NCBI RefSeq assembly: GCF_026151205.1
Contig: NC_087073.1
Span: 17,629,837 to 17,689,836, forward strand
Origin: Bolinopsis microptera
Lineage: Eukaryota > Ctenophora > Tentaculata > Lobata > Bolinopsidae
Length of the DNA stretch: 60,000 nt
Direction of reading: 5' to 3'
Within the stretch, counting starts at the first letter, position 1. Each line of letters begins with the position of its first letter. Below are positions 1 through 10,100 of the stretch, piece after piece. The notes beneath the pieces were generated by a model. That model saw only the letters and a list, made by a program, of their open reading frames with translations. It did no database searches and was not told where the DNA came from. The position numbers and the translations under genes are program-made.

Positions 1-116
1 AAAATAACTGATTCAAGAAAGACTGGAGTTCAGCTATCTAACTTGAAGCTGCCCGCCTGGTACCTAAAGTAATATTTATCTCCAAAAAAAAGGTTACAAA
101 CAAATTTGTTTCTTAC

Positions 117-856
117 TTTAAGCAGGTTGATCTCAACGTCGTCCTGAACCATGTCGATAGCTTCCCGACCTTGTCTGTAAGTAAGGCAGCTGGTAGTAAC
201 ACTCTGAGGATGCTCCGTGGATTCTAGAGAGTTCTCCAAACTTCCTTTGTATTTCAATAGTGTGTCGATCTCCTTGTCAACTGCTTGCAGTTGTGATTGA
301 ACCTGTCGAATATCGTCTAGTCACAATTGTCGACACGACTATAAATAGATTTAGTAATATCGTAAAACGCAAGTCACTTTCGATAACCAGCAATTCCAGG
401 GTTCTGATTGGATTCTTACAACATATAATGTCAATGACTCAATAGATATTTGTCTCAATTGAAGTGTGGGAGCCAGGATGGAAACTTCTGGATCTGAGCA
501 GAAGTTTAGCATCGCCAGAAATTATCAACTGTAAAGTGGCTTCCTTAGACTGGTTGCAATCCGATCGAAACCGTACCTACCCAGAAAAACTACAATACTT
601 TAAAAATTTCGATATCAAAATATTTTACCTCATCTTTCCAGAAGTTGAGTTCACGGAGTCTTTGAGCTAACTTTTTGTTTACATCCTCTTGGGTGAAGCG
701 TGTTATCTCGTCCGTCTCATCAGTAAGACGTTTGCTCTCGCTTTGAAGGCGCTCAGCGCTTGCTCGCTCTGTTTCAGCACTATTATAGTTCTTGTTGTTA
801 CTCTTGTGCCACTCAAACGTGGAGTATTTTGGCGGAGCCTTAACAAGTTGAGCCAT
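117..856 (-). CDS. TEKT1: Tektin-1, 5' portion (two exons; runs off the left edge)
   Basis: Tektins are coiled-coil filament proteins that line the lumen of ciliary and sperm doublet microtubules. Exon 1 (856..629) begins with ATG at 856 and encodes MAQLVKAPPKYSTFEW, followed by the tektin pattern of AE.ER..AERL.SES.RL.DE and ending in LNFWKDE. Exon 2 (302..117) starts after a TTCGACAG acceptor and ends at a GTAAG donor. It reads VQSQLQAVDKEIDTLL and later IDMVQDDVEINLLK. Both exons are in phase 0 and join to 138 codons, about the first third of a normal tektin of about 420 residues. The opening MA.L..APPK and the VNKKL.QRL segment point to tektin-1 rather than tektin-2 to -5. The remaining exons lie outside the window. 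A GTG six bases upstream of the ATG is in frame but is not a credible start. Confidence 0.9.
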
Positions 857-862
857 CCCCAC

Positions 863-1734
863 TAAAAATAGGGAAGTGGGTTAGGAAAACAGCGATTAAA
901 TTACCATCATAAACGTTAGTACGTGCAAGATAAAAGCTAATCGGACTTGCATACAAACCAACAAGATACGCTAGCAACGAGTAGAAATGTTATGTGACAC
1001 TGTACAACATGTAGTTATAAGGGGTTGCCATGACAACCATTCTAAGAGAATTACATCACTGTGAGTCCGAGTAACAGTAATCAGCTAAACGGAGCTAGTT
1101 ATCTGGTCTGTAGAACTGTCTCCCCCGCGGACTAATTAGTTGATTACTTGATTAATCGACCATCGGTCTTCTCCTGCACGTATTATGTTTTATATGGCAA
1201 GGACAAGTTCTATTCTTCGCATGCTAGGTTCGTGCATCAAAGGCTTATGATTTGAAGTTAAACTAACGAACATCATAATAAATAACATAAAAGATTGAAA
1301 ATAACTTACTAAAAGAATATGTAATATACAACTTCTATTTTACAAACACTCAGCTCAATTTACAAAGAATTTAAAACATAGAATTTCCATCTGTTCAGAT
1401 AATTTAATCTCCCCTATTCATACATCAAAAATCTTTAATAACCCAAAATCTTTACCCAAATTTTCATGCAATTCTTACTTTGATATAAATAAACCAGCTT
1501 ATTATCGAGTTAAAGAATAAAATTACGGTTGGATGGTTTTTTTCCAAAAATGAAAGAAATTTAGAGTTTAAATTGTGTTAGTCAGAGAGTACACATGCAA
1601 GATCAAATCCCAATTACTTTTGGGCTAAAAAGACCCAGTCTAAAACTTAAAAACTAGATTCCTGCAAGTCTTCTGAAGTTTTAAAACTGTTTTGATTTCG
1701 AGAGAAACATGATTCTCAATTAAATTGTAACAGG
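863..1734. other. Intergenic region between tektin-1 and the THEG gene
   Basis: AT-rich DNA of about 870 bp that presumably holds the tektin-1 promoter and the 3' end of the THEG gene, since both are on the minus strand. No further coding potential, RNA gene or repeat was recognised. Confidence 0.5.
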
Positions 1735-2538
1735 TTAAGTGGGAACAGCAGTTGCTTTTTTGGCACGAACCTTGCGTGGGATTGGAGCAGAAAGCTCATT
1801 TATACGCTGTGAAGCCTGTGCAGCCTTAGCACCAGCAGAAACTTTCCAGACATTTGGATTTTCCTCAAGCTCCTTCCTATCTTTTGGTCGAGCCAGTTGA
1901 GCAACATGTGCAGAAGCTTTAGCTTTCATAGTTTTGGGATTAACAATACTCTGCACAGGGCATGGCGGCAGATAAGACTGATGAGTCTGTTTCTCTTGGG
2001 CCAAAGTTTCAATTCTTGTGGAAGCAACTGCCTTCAGGGCGGCCGGATTGATTGTAGAGATCCCCTCATTGTAAGGAGTTTCAGTTTCTTCCATCACAAC
2101 ATTTGCAGCACCTTTCTTGGGAAGTGATAATTGACTGAGACGTTCTGAGGCGTTGGCCTTCATTGCACCTGATTTTACAACAGTTTGCACGGGGCGACCC
2201 TCAACCCAATCTCTATGGATTGCCTTTGGTCGGGCAAGATTCTCCACAACTGTAGACGCAGCCGCTTTTTGGGCAGATGGTGTCACAGGCCACTTTGGGG
2301 ACGGTCGGTCCTGAGCAAAATCATAGTGGTACGGTTTGGGCTCGCACAATTGTTCCAATCTATCGGTGAGTATAAACTTTGTTGGTTCTTGGTGATTGGC
2401 TTTGACAATCTTTGACTCAGAATATACTGATCTTTTGTCCTCAATAAAACCAGCCGGTAACGGCTTCGGTCGAGCAAGATCGCTTATGCGTCTATACTGT
2501 TTTTGAGGGGGTTCGCACATCGCCATCTCTCTGCGCAT
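1735..2538 (-). CDS. THEG-repeat (sperm microtubule-associated type) protein, intronless
   Basis: This open frame of 267 codons starts at an ATG and ends in TAA. The protein is built from about seven imperfect repeats of 35-40 residues, each centred on a motif such as RISDLARPKP, RLEQLCEPKP, VVENLARPKA, RIETLAQEK, HVAQLARPKD or RINELSAPIP. That is the signature of the testicular haploid expressed (THEG) repeat, found in sperm-tail microtubule-associated proteins. The C-terminus is basic (RKVRAKKA). No signal peptide or membrane segment is visible. Its neighbour on the same strand is tektin-1, another axonemal gene, which supports a role in cilia or sperm. No intron interrupts the frame, whereas tektin-1 and ABCB8 next to it are split. 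A later in-frame ATG (residue 7) is an alternative start. The exact orthologue (THEG/SPMAP2 or a THEG-like gene) is not settled. Confidence 0.85.
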   Translation of the reverse strand: MRREMAMCEPPQKQYRRISDLARPKPLPAGFIEDKRSVYSESKIVKANHQEPTKFILTDRLEQLCEPKPYHYDFAQDRPSPKWPVTPSAQKAAASTVVENLARPKAIHRDWVEGRPVQTVVKSGAMKANASERLSQLSLPKKGAANVVMEETETPYNEGISTINPAALKAVASTRIETLAQEKQTHQSYLPPCPVQSIVNPKTMKAKASAHVAQLARPKDRKELEENPNVWKVSAGAKAAQASQRINELSAPIPRKVRAKKATAVPT

Positions 2539-4050
2539 GAACAGAGGTTGTTACAGATAATTAGGAATTCCTCAAAATACAGGCAAATGAATCAACTAAT
2601 AAATCCACAGAAATGAAAATTATCAATAACAAAATTACTGCTAAAGGGATTTCTGTATAAAAGAATGCCATCCACAAAGTAAATACGATAACGACATATA
2701 AAAATCGGGGGAAAACGACACCTTCGGTTATATATGACTACAACTAAAAGGGGTGAAAACTGCCAATCACGAAGTTAATAGGACAAGGAAATGTCAAAAT
2801 CAGCGAAAACAAGACTTTGGGTTATTTGTAATTTGTGCAGATTTATATTCGACTAACAAGATGAGATCGTAAACAAAACAAAAAACGTAAATATGGATAT
2901 CTGTAGCGATAACTTCCTGCTCTCGCTACGTTTCTCTAGCTTAGCCGTCGAGAAAGTTACAAATCTTGAGCGCGCAAATCCATGCGTATCCAGGACGATG
3001 TGCTCCTTTATCAAACTTTTTAAAGAAAAACATCAATGGAACTAAAGAGAATGCGCGGCGTACTACAAAATATCGACGCGCGCAGTGAATTCAAATGTCA
3101 AAGTTTACGCTATTATTTTTGTTTAATATATATATGTACGGATTTTTGTTTAGGGCCAAAACAGATTGCTAAATCATGTTAAGACATCCGATTTACAAAC
3201 TGAGTCCATGAGGTTGGACCATATTTATTGGCCGTTAAAGTATATGCATTTACAGCAGCACTTATTATTTGTGCACAGTGCATTATTGTGCTTGCTTTTA
3301 ATTTTCGATTTGCTTTCAAAGAAGCAAATTATAATAAGTACCGTATGCTTTCTAATATAAAATAGGCATTTGCATTCAATGCATTAATTATTAATCAATT
3401 TTACCAAATCGCTTGCCCGCGCCCAAATTTTTAAAAATTTTGTGCATTGTGAAAACAATAAATAATGATGAATAATTATAAACAGTATAAATTAAAATAA
3501 AAATAATTCCAATAATTGTAATTGTACATATTTAATTTTAATTTGGACACTGATAATTCCAATTTTGATCATGATTCCAAATATTACTCGACTCCGATCC
3601 CATAACTTAACCGATGACGCGGCGTATATATAGTTGATAGTATTATATAGTTGATAGCACTATATAATAATATTATTATTAATAATAGGGTTACCGTGTA
3701 CCGGTTGCCGTTAATAAAAACGAGCGTGCTAAATCACTTTACAGTCGATCTTCGAGATTGTTCTAAAAGGGCCTTGTCATACGTTGTATGACCCGCCGCG
3801 CATGTGGCATGGAACCTAGGCGCGTTTAAAAGAATTTGCGCAATTCATTTTAAAACGTTCACTTTGAAAAACCATAACTCTCCACCAATCAAGTCAAATT
3901 TCAATTTTAAAATATCAAAAGAAAGTAGAGAATTTTGCCGACAAGATGGATGGGTAGGTAAAAACGCGATCTTCGCCCTCAAAATCGACTTTTAAAACTT
4001 CATACATTTTCCACCGAAATTATACGTCTTATATCGCAAAACATCCCCCT
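2539..4050. other. AT-rich intergenic DNA upstream of the THEG gene
   Basis: No supported gene. The stretch from about 3450 to 3700 is simple-sequence-like (runs of AATAAT and TATATAGTTGATAG). Short frames here have no recognisable protein features. Confidence 0.5.
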
Positions 4051-4062
4051 ACCTCCCTGCAA

Positions 4063-4100
4063 CTCCCCCCCCCCCCTTCCACTTCTCCCCCCCCCCCCAT
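4063..4100. repeat. Paired poly-C tracts (poly-G on the minus strand)
   Basis: Two runs of about 11 or more C are separated by a short TTCCACTTCT spacer. The minus strand is therefore two long G runs and could form G-quadruplex structure. Homopolymers of this size are also prone to length errors in sequencing. Confidence 0.7.
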
Positions 4101-4335
4101 TCCTTCTGCTTTCTTTTGCAGCTGAAATATGAATTCTCAGCTCTCTCGCCTATAACGAGTGCGCGGCTCCCCTGTATCGTCAGGACGACCACCATAGTGA
4201 AACGACCATGGGGGTCGCAACGTGATACAAAAAGGGCCCCCGACAGTTGAAACAAACTTCAATCGATGTACGAGATATTGGCGAAAAACTGTCTCGATCA
4301 CGTGATATGACCGTATAAGGAAGTTAGTCTAATTT

Positions 4336-4735
4336 CTCGTTAAGGTTAGGGTTTCAGCATATGCTTTTTTAAGGATTGGGATAGGGTTAGGGTTGGGATC
4401 AGATTAAAGGGTTAGGGTTTCGAATATTCGTTCAGGACCAGCTAGAGAACGGGTTGAAAAAGTCACGTGACAGTCGAGTGTAGAGTGATTAATCATCATC
4501 CTAATAAAAATGCCTCTGAGAATTTATGGGAAATAACCTGTTTTGTCATGACCATGTGACAGGCTACATGTGACAGGCTAGTAAAGCTCCAATTTGATTG
4601 TTCAGGGTTATAGATTTATTAGATTTAGAGTTGTGCTTAATTGTTATACTTATACTTATAGTGGTCGGGGTTGTGGTTTTAAGGTTGTGGCTAGGGTTAT
4701 GGTTGGCTTCGGTTAAGATTAGGGTCGGGTTAATT
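4336..4735 (+). repeat. Degenerate TTAGGG-rich stretch
   Basis: GTTAGGG and TAGGGTT words recur many times but irregularly (for example around 4345, 4390, 4415 and 4690-4735), mixed with G/T-rich DNA. This looks like an old, diverged telomere-type repeat lying next to the poly-T/SINE block. It is much less regular than the array near 39.5 kb. Confidence 0.5.
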
Positions 4736-4736
4736 T

Positions 4737-4780
4737 TTTTTTTTTTTTTTTTTTTAATTTTTTTTTTTAATTTTTTTTTA
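4737..4780 (+). repeat. Poly-T tract before the SINE
   Basis: Three long T runs are separated by AA. They may be the A-tail of an earlier retro-insertion on the minus strand, into which the tRNA-like SINE then inserted. Confidence 0.6.
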
Positions 4781-4781
4781 C

Positions 4782-5142
4782 GGCCAGGTAGCGCAGTTGG
4801 TTAGAACGCCTGTCTTACAATCGTTAGGTTGCGAGTTCGAAACCCACTGACTGCCTGGTCGTGGGGTGAGCGTCGTCGACGCTCAGCTAAGGATCATGAG
4901 TGGTCTATGCAGCCCCCCGGTCTACTCAGCCGAATACTCGAGAAATCGGGTGTGAGGGTTAAATGAGGAGCTGCACATTGCAGCAAAGTCTCGGACGAAG
5001 AAAGTATGGTACACACTACCTTAACCGTCACTGGCCAAAAAGATCCTTCGGCTTCCTGTAATTGGCTGGTTGCACTTGTGTAACATTGTGGCTGTTGGAA
5101 TACACCGAAGTAAAATAAGTGTCTAGATTAAAAAAAAATGTA
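4782..5142 (+). mobile_element. tRNA-derived SINE
   Basis: The head (about 4782-4862) folds like a tRNA. Its 5' GGCCAGG pairs with 3' CCTGGTC, there is an A box TAGCGCAGTTGG at about 4789, and a B box is present in GCGAGTTCGAAACC. The anticodon-arm position carries CTTACAA (anticodon TAC, valine-like), but the anticodon stem does not pair well, so this is not a working tRNA gene. About 270 bp of unrelated body follows, ending in an A-rich tail (TTAAAAAAAAATG). The internal promoter, composite structure and A tail are those of a polymerase III-transcribed SINE that depends on a LINE for mobilisation. Family assignment would need a repeat library. Confidence 0.8.
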
Positions 5143-5807
5143 AAACCGGTTTGTTCAACTTCAAATCAAAAATACGTAAATTCAAGTTTGTTTCGACTGC
5201 CGAGGAACGGGACTCACTAAAAAATTCCGAAGTTCCTGTACCTGGCTTTGCAGTGTAGACTGTTATATAGTAGAGTGATTAAGCACGCTCGGATAGATAA
5301 ACAGTTAAGAATTATAGTCATAGAAGCCTGCCTGAAACTGAGTGAAACGCGTTTGTTCTTTTAGTTTTACAATTAGGTACTAGTTTTTGACAATTGATAA
5401 CAATGTCTTCACTTTCAGTAATCAAATTGCGAGATCAATAATTTATAACTGATAACACAACTAGTAAGGAATAAATTAATATTTAGAAAAGTTAGAATCC
5501 CAGATAAGCTAATTATAGATATAAAAGTAAAACAGTGCACACGTTACAAATACAAAATATCGTATTCGTAATCGGTAACACGCAGTCATACACTAAATGC
5601 GAAACACTCACAATCAACTTTCTATTTTAATACTATGAGATTTAAAAGGCCCAGTCCGTTATATAAGCGAATAAAATTCCCATTTCCCCGTGTGCCGTGA
5701 TAAAAATCTGTAAAAAGTATAATAACTTTTTAAACAATTCAGGACTAAATTAACATAAATGTCTTTCAATTGATTAGCTTTCTCAAAACAAAGTGTAATC
5801 AGGAAAG

Positions 5808-7149
5808 TTAAATATCTTGATTGAGATCAGTTTGGTTTTTAACAAGGTTGAAGTAGGTACCCTCCTTTATGATCAGTTCGTCGTGCGTGCCTTTCTGAAG
5901 AGATATGAATCATTATTTTATTGTCCTGATATCTACAATATTGGTTAGATGTCAAAGTATAACCTTTCAAAAACCTCTTCGAATTCAATGGAGATTTCAC
6001 TCAATGAAATCATTTTGGTTGAAGGCGGGGGGAAACAGATAATCGACATTTTTAAAAAAAGTTTTTTGTTGTTGATTTGATTTGATTTGAAAGTCATCTA
6101 AAACGTCTGACATTCTTGATTCTGACAATTTTCTCTAGAATAGCGAAAAATTCTCGTTATATCCGTTTCCAAATATCACAACAAGCGCTCCCGACTAACC
6201 TCAACAATCTTCCCTTTGTTGAGGACGACAATGCAATCAGAGTTCCGAACAGTGGACAGGCGGTGAGCAATAACAATAACAGTCCTCTCAGAACACAACC
6301 TCTGAAGAGCTTCAGACACGACCCTCTCACTGGAGGCGTCCAGAGCGCTGGTAGCCTCGTCCAGTATTAATACAGCTGGGTTCTTCAACAAGGCCCTGGC
6401 TATTGCAATCCTGGGGACAACTCTTGTTAGGATGTAAGAATTAGTGATGAAAGTGTGTTACCAGATAAGACACGTTATCTTGAACAAATTATAAAAGATT
6501 CGAACAAAATTAACCGCCATTTTGGAAGCTATACTTAAGAAAGTAACTGACCTTTGTTTCTGACCCCCAGATAGGGTAGTACCTCTCTCCCCGACTAAAG
6601 TATCATATCCCTCGGGGAACTCTGATATGAAGTCGTGCGCGTTTGCTGCACGTGCAGCTCGCTCTATTTCCGTTTCACTGGCAGATGGTGCTCCGTACTT
6701 GATGTTTTCCTTAATGGTGGTTGCGAACAGAACCGGTTCCTGAGGTTATAAATATGTAAATTCACATGTAATAGTTGGTTATGACTCATGGTCAAATTAT
6801 TGGCAAAATTATCATTTTAAAATGGACTGAACGTCTCAAATTTGACTATTTCAAAATTTAATTTGATTTGAGAGAGCTAGAAGAAATGTCGTAGACGAAA
6901 TTGGACGACAAATTAGTGTTTATTGAACCAAAAGTGGTATGTGCAGACTGCAAAGCTTTTATGTTGAATTTAAATTAACAAATATCATTGCTATTATAAG
7001 GTTGACTGTCACTACCTGTCCAATGTAGCCTAGACATGAGCCCCTTAACCACTTAGTATCCAGTTCTCCAATATCTCGCCCATCCAGCAAGATAGTACCC
7101 TCCTTAGGCTCGTAGAACCGTTCCAACAGGGCACCCACTGTAGATTTAC
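5808..7149 (-). CDS. ABCB8: ABCB8 ATPase-domain exons and stop
   Basis: Four compact exons encode the rest of the nucleotide-binding domain. 7149..7016 starts with [15 protein letters not shown]. 6739..6552 holds [13 protein letters not shown] and LSGGQKQR. 6410..6200 holds the Walker B and D-loop ([11 protein letters not shown]) and AHRLSTVR. 5894..5808 ends with [16 protein letters not shown] and a short polar tail before TAA. Introns here are 142-290 bp except for the one separating 7016 and 6739 (276 bp). All ATP-binding residues are intact, so the gene appears functional. Confidence 0.92.
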
Positions 7150-10100
7150 CTGAAATAAGCATGGTATGAGGATTCAGGAGTCATCACATGACATTTGATA
7201 CCAACTTTAACCCAGCACTCTACTCATCTAGTAGTCACCCAGCAACTGTGAGTTCTGTGTTACAAAATTTCAGGAGCGTCTCGAAAATAGAAAGTGTAGT
7301 AAGATGCCGGGGATAACAAAATCAAAATGCAGATCATCGTCATTCCGACAAAGATTGTTTGCAGTCCAAAAAAGAAAATGCGTAAGTCGAAACTCGAAAT
7401 GCGATTTGAATCGGTGTACTATTCACTTGATATAAGTATAAGACATAAGTCTTGATGATCTTATATATTAGCCATACAGGGTTAAAAGTTTCGGAATAAT
7501 CAGTTTCATTTCGTTCAAGATTTTTACTTTTTGTGCGATTTATTGTTGTACTGACATGGTAACGAACTTGTAGTTAAATCATAATTAAAATAATAGGATG
7601 GGTAGGACAAAGCTATAAAGGCCGGTGGTATTTCTCCTACCCATCCTTTACTGTCACCAAGATGTAGCCAACTTCGGCCAATTTTAACTTCGGCCGAAGT
7701 TTGTTTACGTGCTGGTGAAAGTAATGGACCCATATTAACGGGGTGAGGGTGTCTTAAAAAGCAAAAATTTTGCCTTTAAAAATTGTGAACGATCTCGTTC
7801 TGTCACCAACTCGTAAACCAACTCCGGCCGAAGTTAAAGTTGGTCGAATTTGGCTACATCTTGATTATAGTTAGACGTCACCAGTAAATCTGCCCTTGTT
7901 AAATCTACCACCCTGAATATTTGACTACATTTGTAGGTTCTCGACCATCTAAGTCCTAAGATAGCGTTACATTCTCCAAAAACATTTTTTGTGCTGATAC
8001 ATAAACTTCAGATTAGAGCTACATTTTTGAAGCTATACTTTAGTCTTCAGTCCCTATGTTATGATGTACTGAAATATATGGCAATTACTGTGCGATGATA
8101 AAACTTTATTAAATATCACATTGAAACATTTACAAAGCAATAACTTTGGGTATATTGAGTTTCACCTACTCAAAAGAACGTTTACAACAATGTAGTTACC
8201 GGCCGGCAGCCACATTTCCTGTTTTTTTTTTCTTATTGAGTTCACTTGCTCATTCCAGTTTCAGGTTGCCCAAAAATGGATGAATTGTTTCTTTTAAATA
8301 ACAGCACTTCGGGACTGGAGACATCAGTCAACACTTTCCTTCAATACTACATCCCAATCTTAACTGGATTAAGCATACCTCTCAGTTTGCTGAACATTTT
8401 AATTTTTATGAACACCGGGATCCTCAACTCCCCCTCCAACCTGATATACTTTAACCTTGTCATCATGGACTTGCTGAACTCTATCATTGGAATCGGGGTA
8501 TCGGTAGTCATATGGAAAGATTCTGGGTCCAGAGAGCACTGGAGAAATGACACCCTGATTGGACGGGTTGCCAAATACCTTTACCTTTTCACCTTTGATG
8601 CAAACATTTTTTTGGTATTCGGACTTGCCCTGATTCGAGTGTTATGGTTGCACATGTCAGCTCTAAGCGTCATCAGAAAGCTCGATATGATATCTTGGAT
8701 AGCAGTAGGGTTATCTAACTTGCTTGGAATAGGAAGCTGTCTGTATGCGCACTTCCAGAAAAGCCTACAGAAGATGGTTCCTTATCCAGATGCATTCACT
8801 GAAGTGATGGATTTGTTCGAGTGCCTGATGATACTGACAACGATAAGCTTGTCAGTGTACACCCAAATCAGGATCAGATACCATAAGTCAAAGATAAACA
8901 CCTCCACCTACAACAGTGCCAGTAGAACGAGTTTTGTGATCACTCTAAACCTGGCTGTGTCTTATTCCTACTACTTGGTCCTTAACGGAGCCCGGGTCTA
9001 CTACAAATCCAAGGATAACAACGATAAAAAGTGCAAGGACACCCGGTGGTCCTGGGTAGACATTTTCCTTTGTGATTCCTTGTATATAGGGGTGTCCTGC
9101 ATGTGCCTCAACAGTTTAGTCAATAGTATTATACTACTGTGCCAGGTAAGATTAAAGCAACAATTCTTTTGAATATTTTTTGATAACGTGTTGATCAAGA
9201 TAACGCATACATAACAATTCAGCATAAATTCATTGTTCCTTACGACATTTGATTTTCAGAAGCGAACAGCGAAATTTGTTGGGATAAGGCTAAAGCACTT
9301 CTGGCTGGACATGAAAAGGAAAGTTCGGTACATGTTTACAGACGACTACGATTACTACTATTTGTAGAAACATGGCCACTGTTGACACTAGTGAGATAGT
9401 GCAGTACAGTAAAACACCGATATGCCGCGGCTGTTTCCTTTCCCCAAACTCGGCGGTAAATCGGGGTTTTAATGTACTAGCAGTAAGGCTTATTGAAACC
9501 ACATACATGATACTGATCTTGAGAATAGCCCGAGATGGTCAGGCTGTGAAAATGAAGTGGATATTTTGGTGTGACTAAAATATAAACGTGTCGTATTTAC
9601 ACTTACAGAGACAAATTGTGATTAGTTTTCTCATTGCACTGATTGTGCACAATAATGGATTTTTAAGTTGTATTGAAAATGTTTAAAATTAAATAAATTA
9701 TTTTGTTTGAAAGAACCATTAGCGCGCCAATTTGATTATTGGTATTTCTCTCATTATTAGTACGTATCTGTATTATGATTTTTGTTCGACATTGAAAACG
9801 TTCTCTTTGAAAACATATTATTGGTCTAAGAAGAATGTAACTTAATAAAAACAGTGACCGTCTCAAAGAAAAATATACAAATATTGATTAAATAAATCCG
9901 AATGATAACAATGATTAAAATAATAGATCTCACGGTATCGGCGGAAGAAAATATATATACATGTATTAACAGAAAAAGATATTAATCAATGGTAAAAAGT
10001 AAATTAAAAATGTAAGATAATATTTAGGTTACAAAAACAGTGTCCATAACAACGAATATGCACAGTATTAATGAGGGTCCTGCCATTCAAAACAATACTA

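Noticed and set aside
4782-4862. A functional tRNA-Val(TAC) gene
   Set aside because: The anticodon stem does not pair and a long non-tRNA body with an A tail follows, so it is a SINE head.
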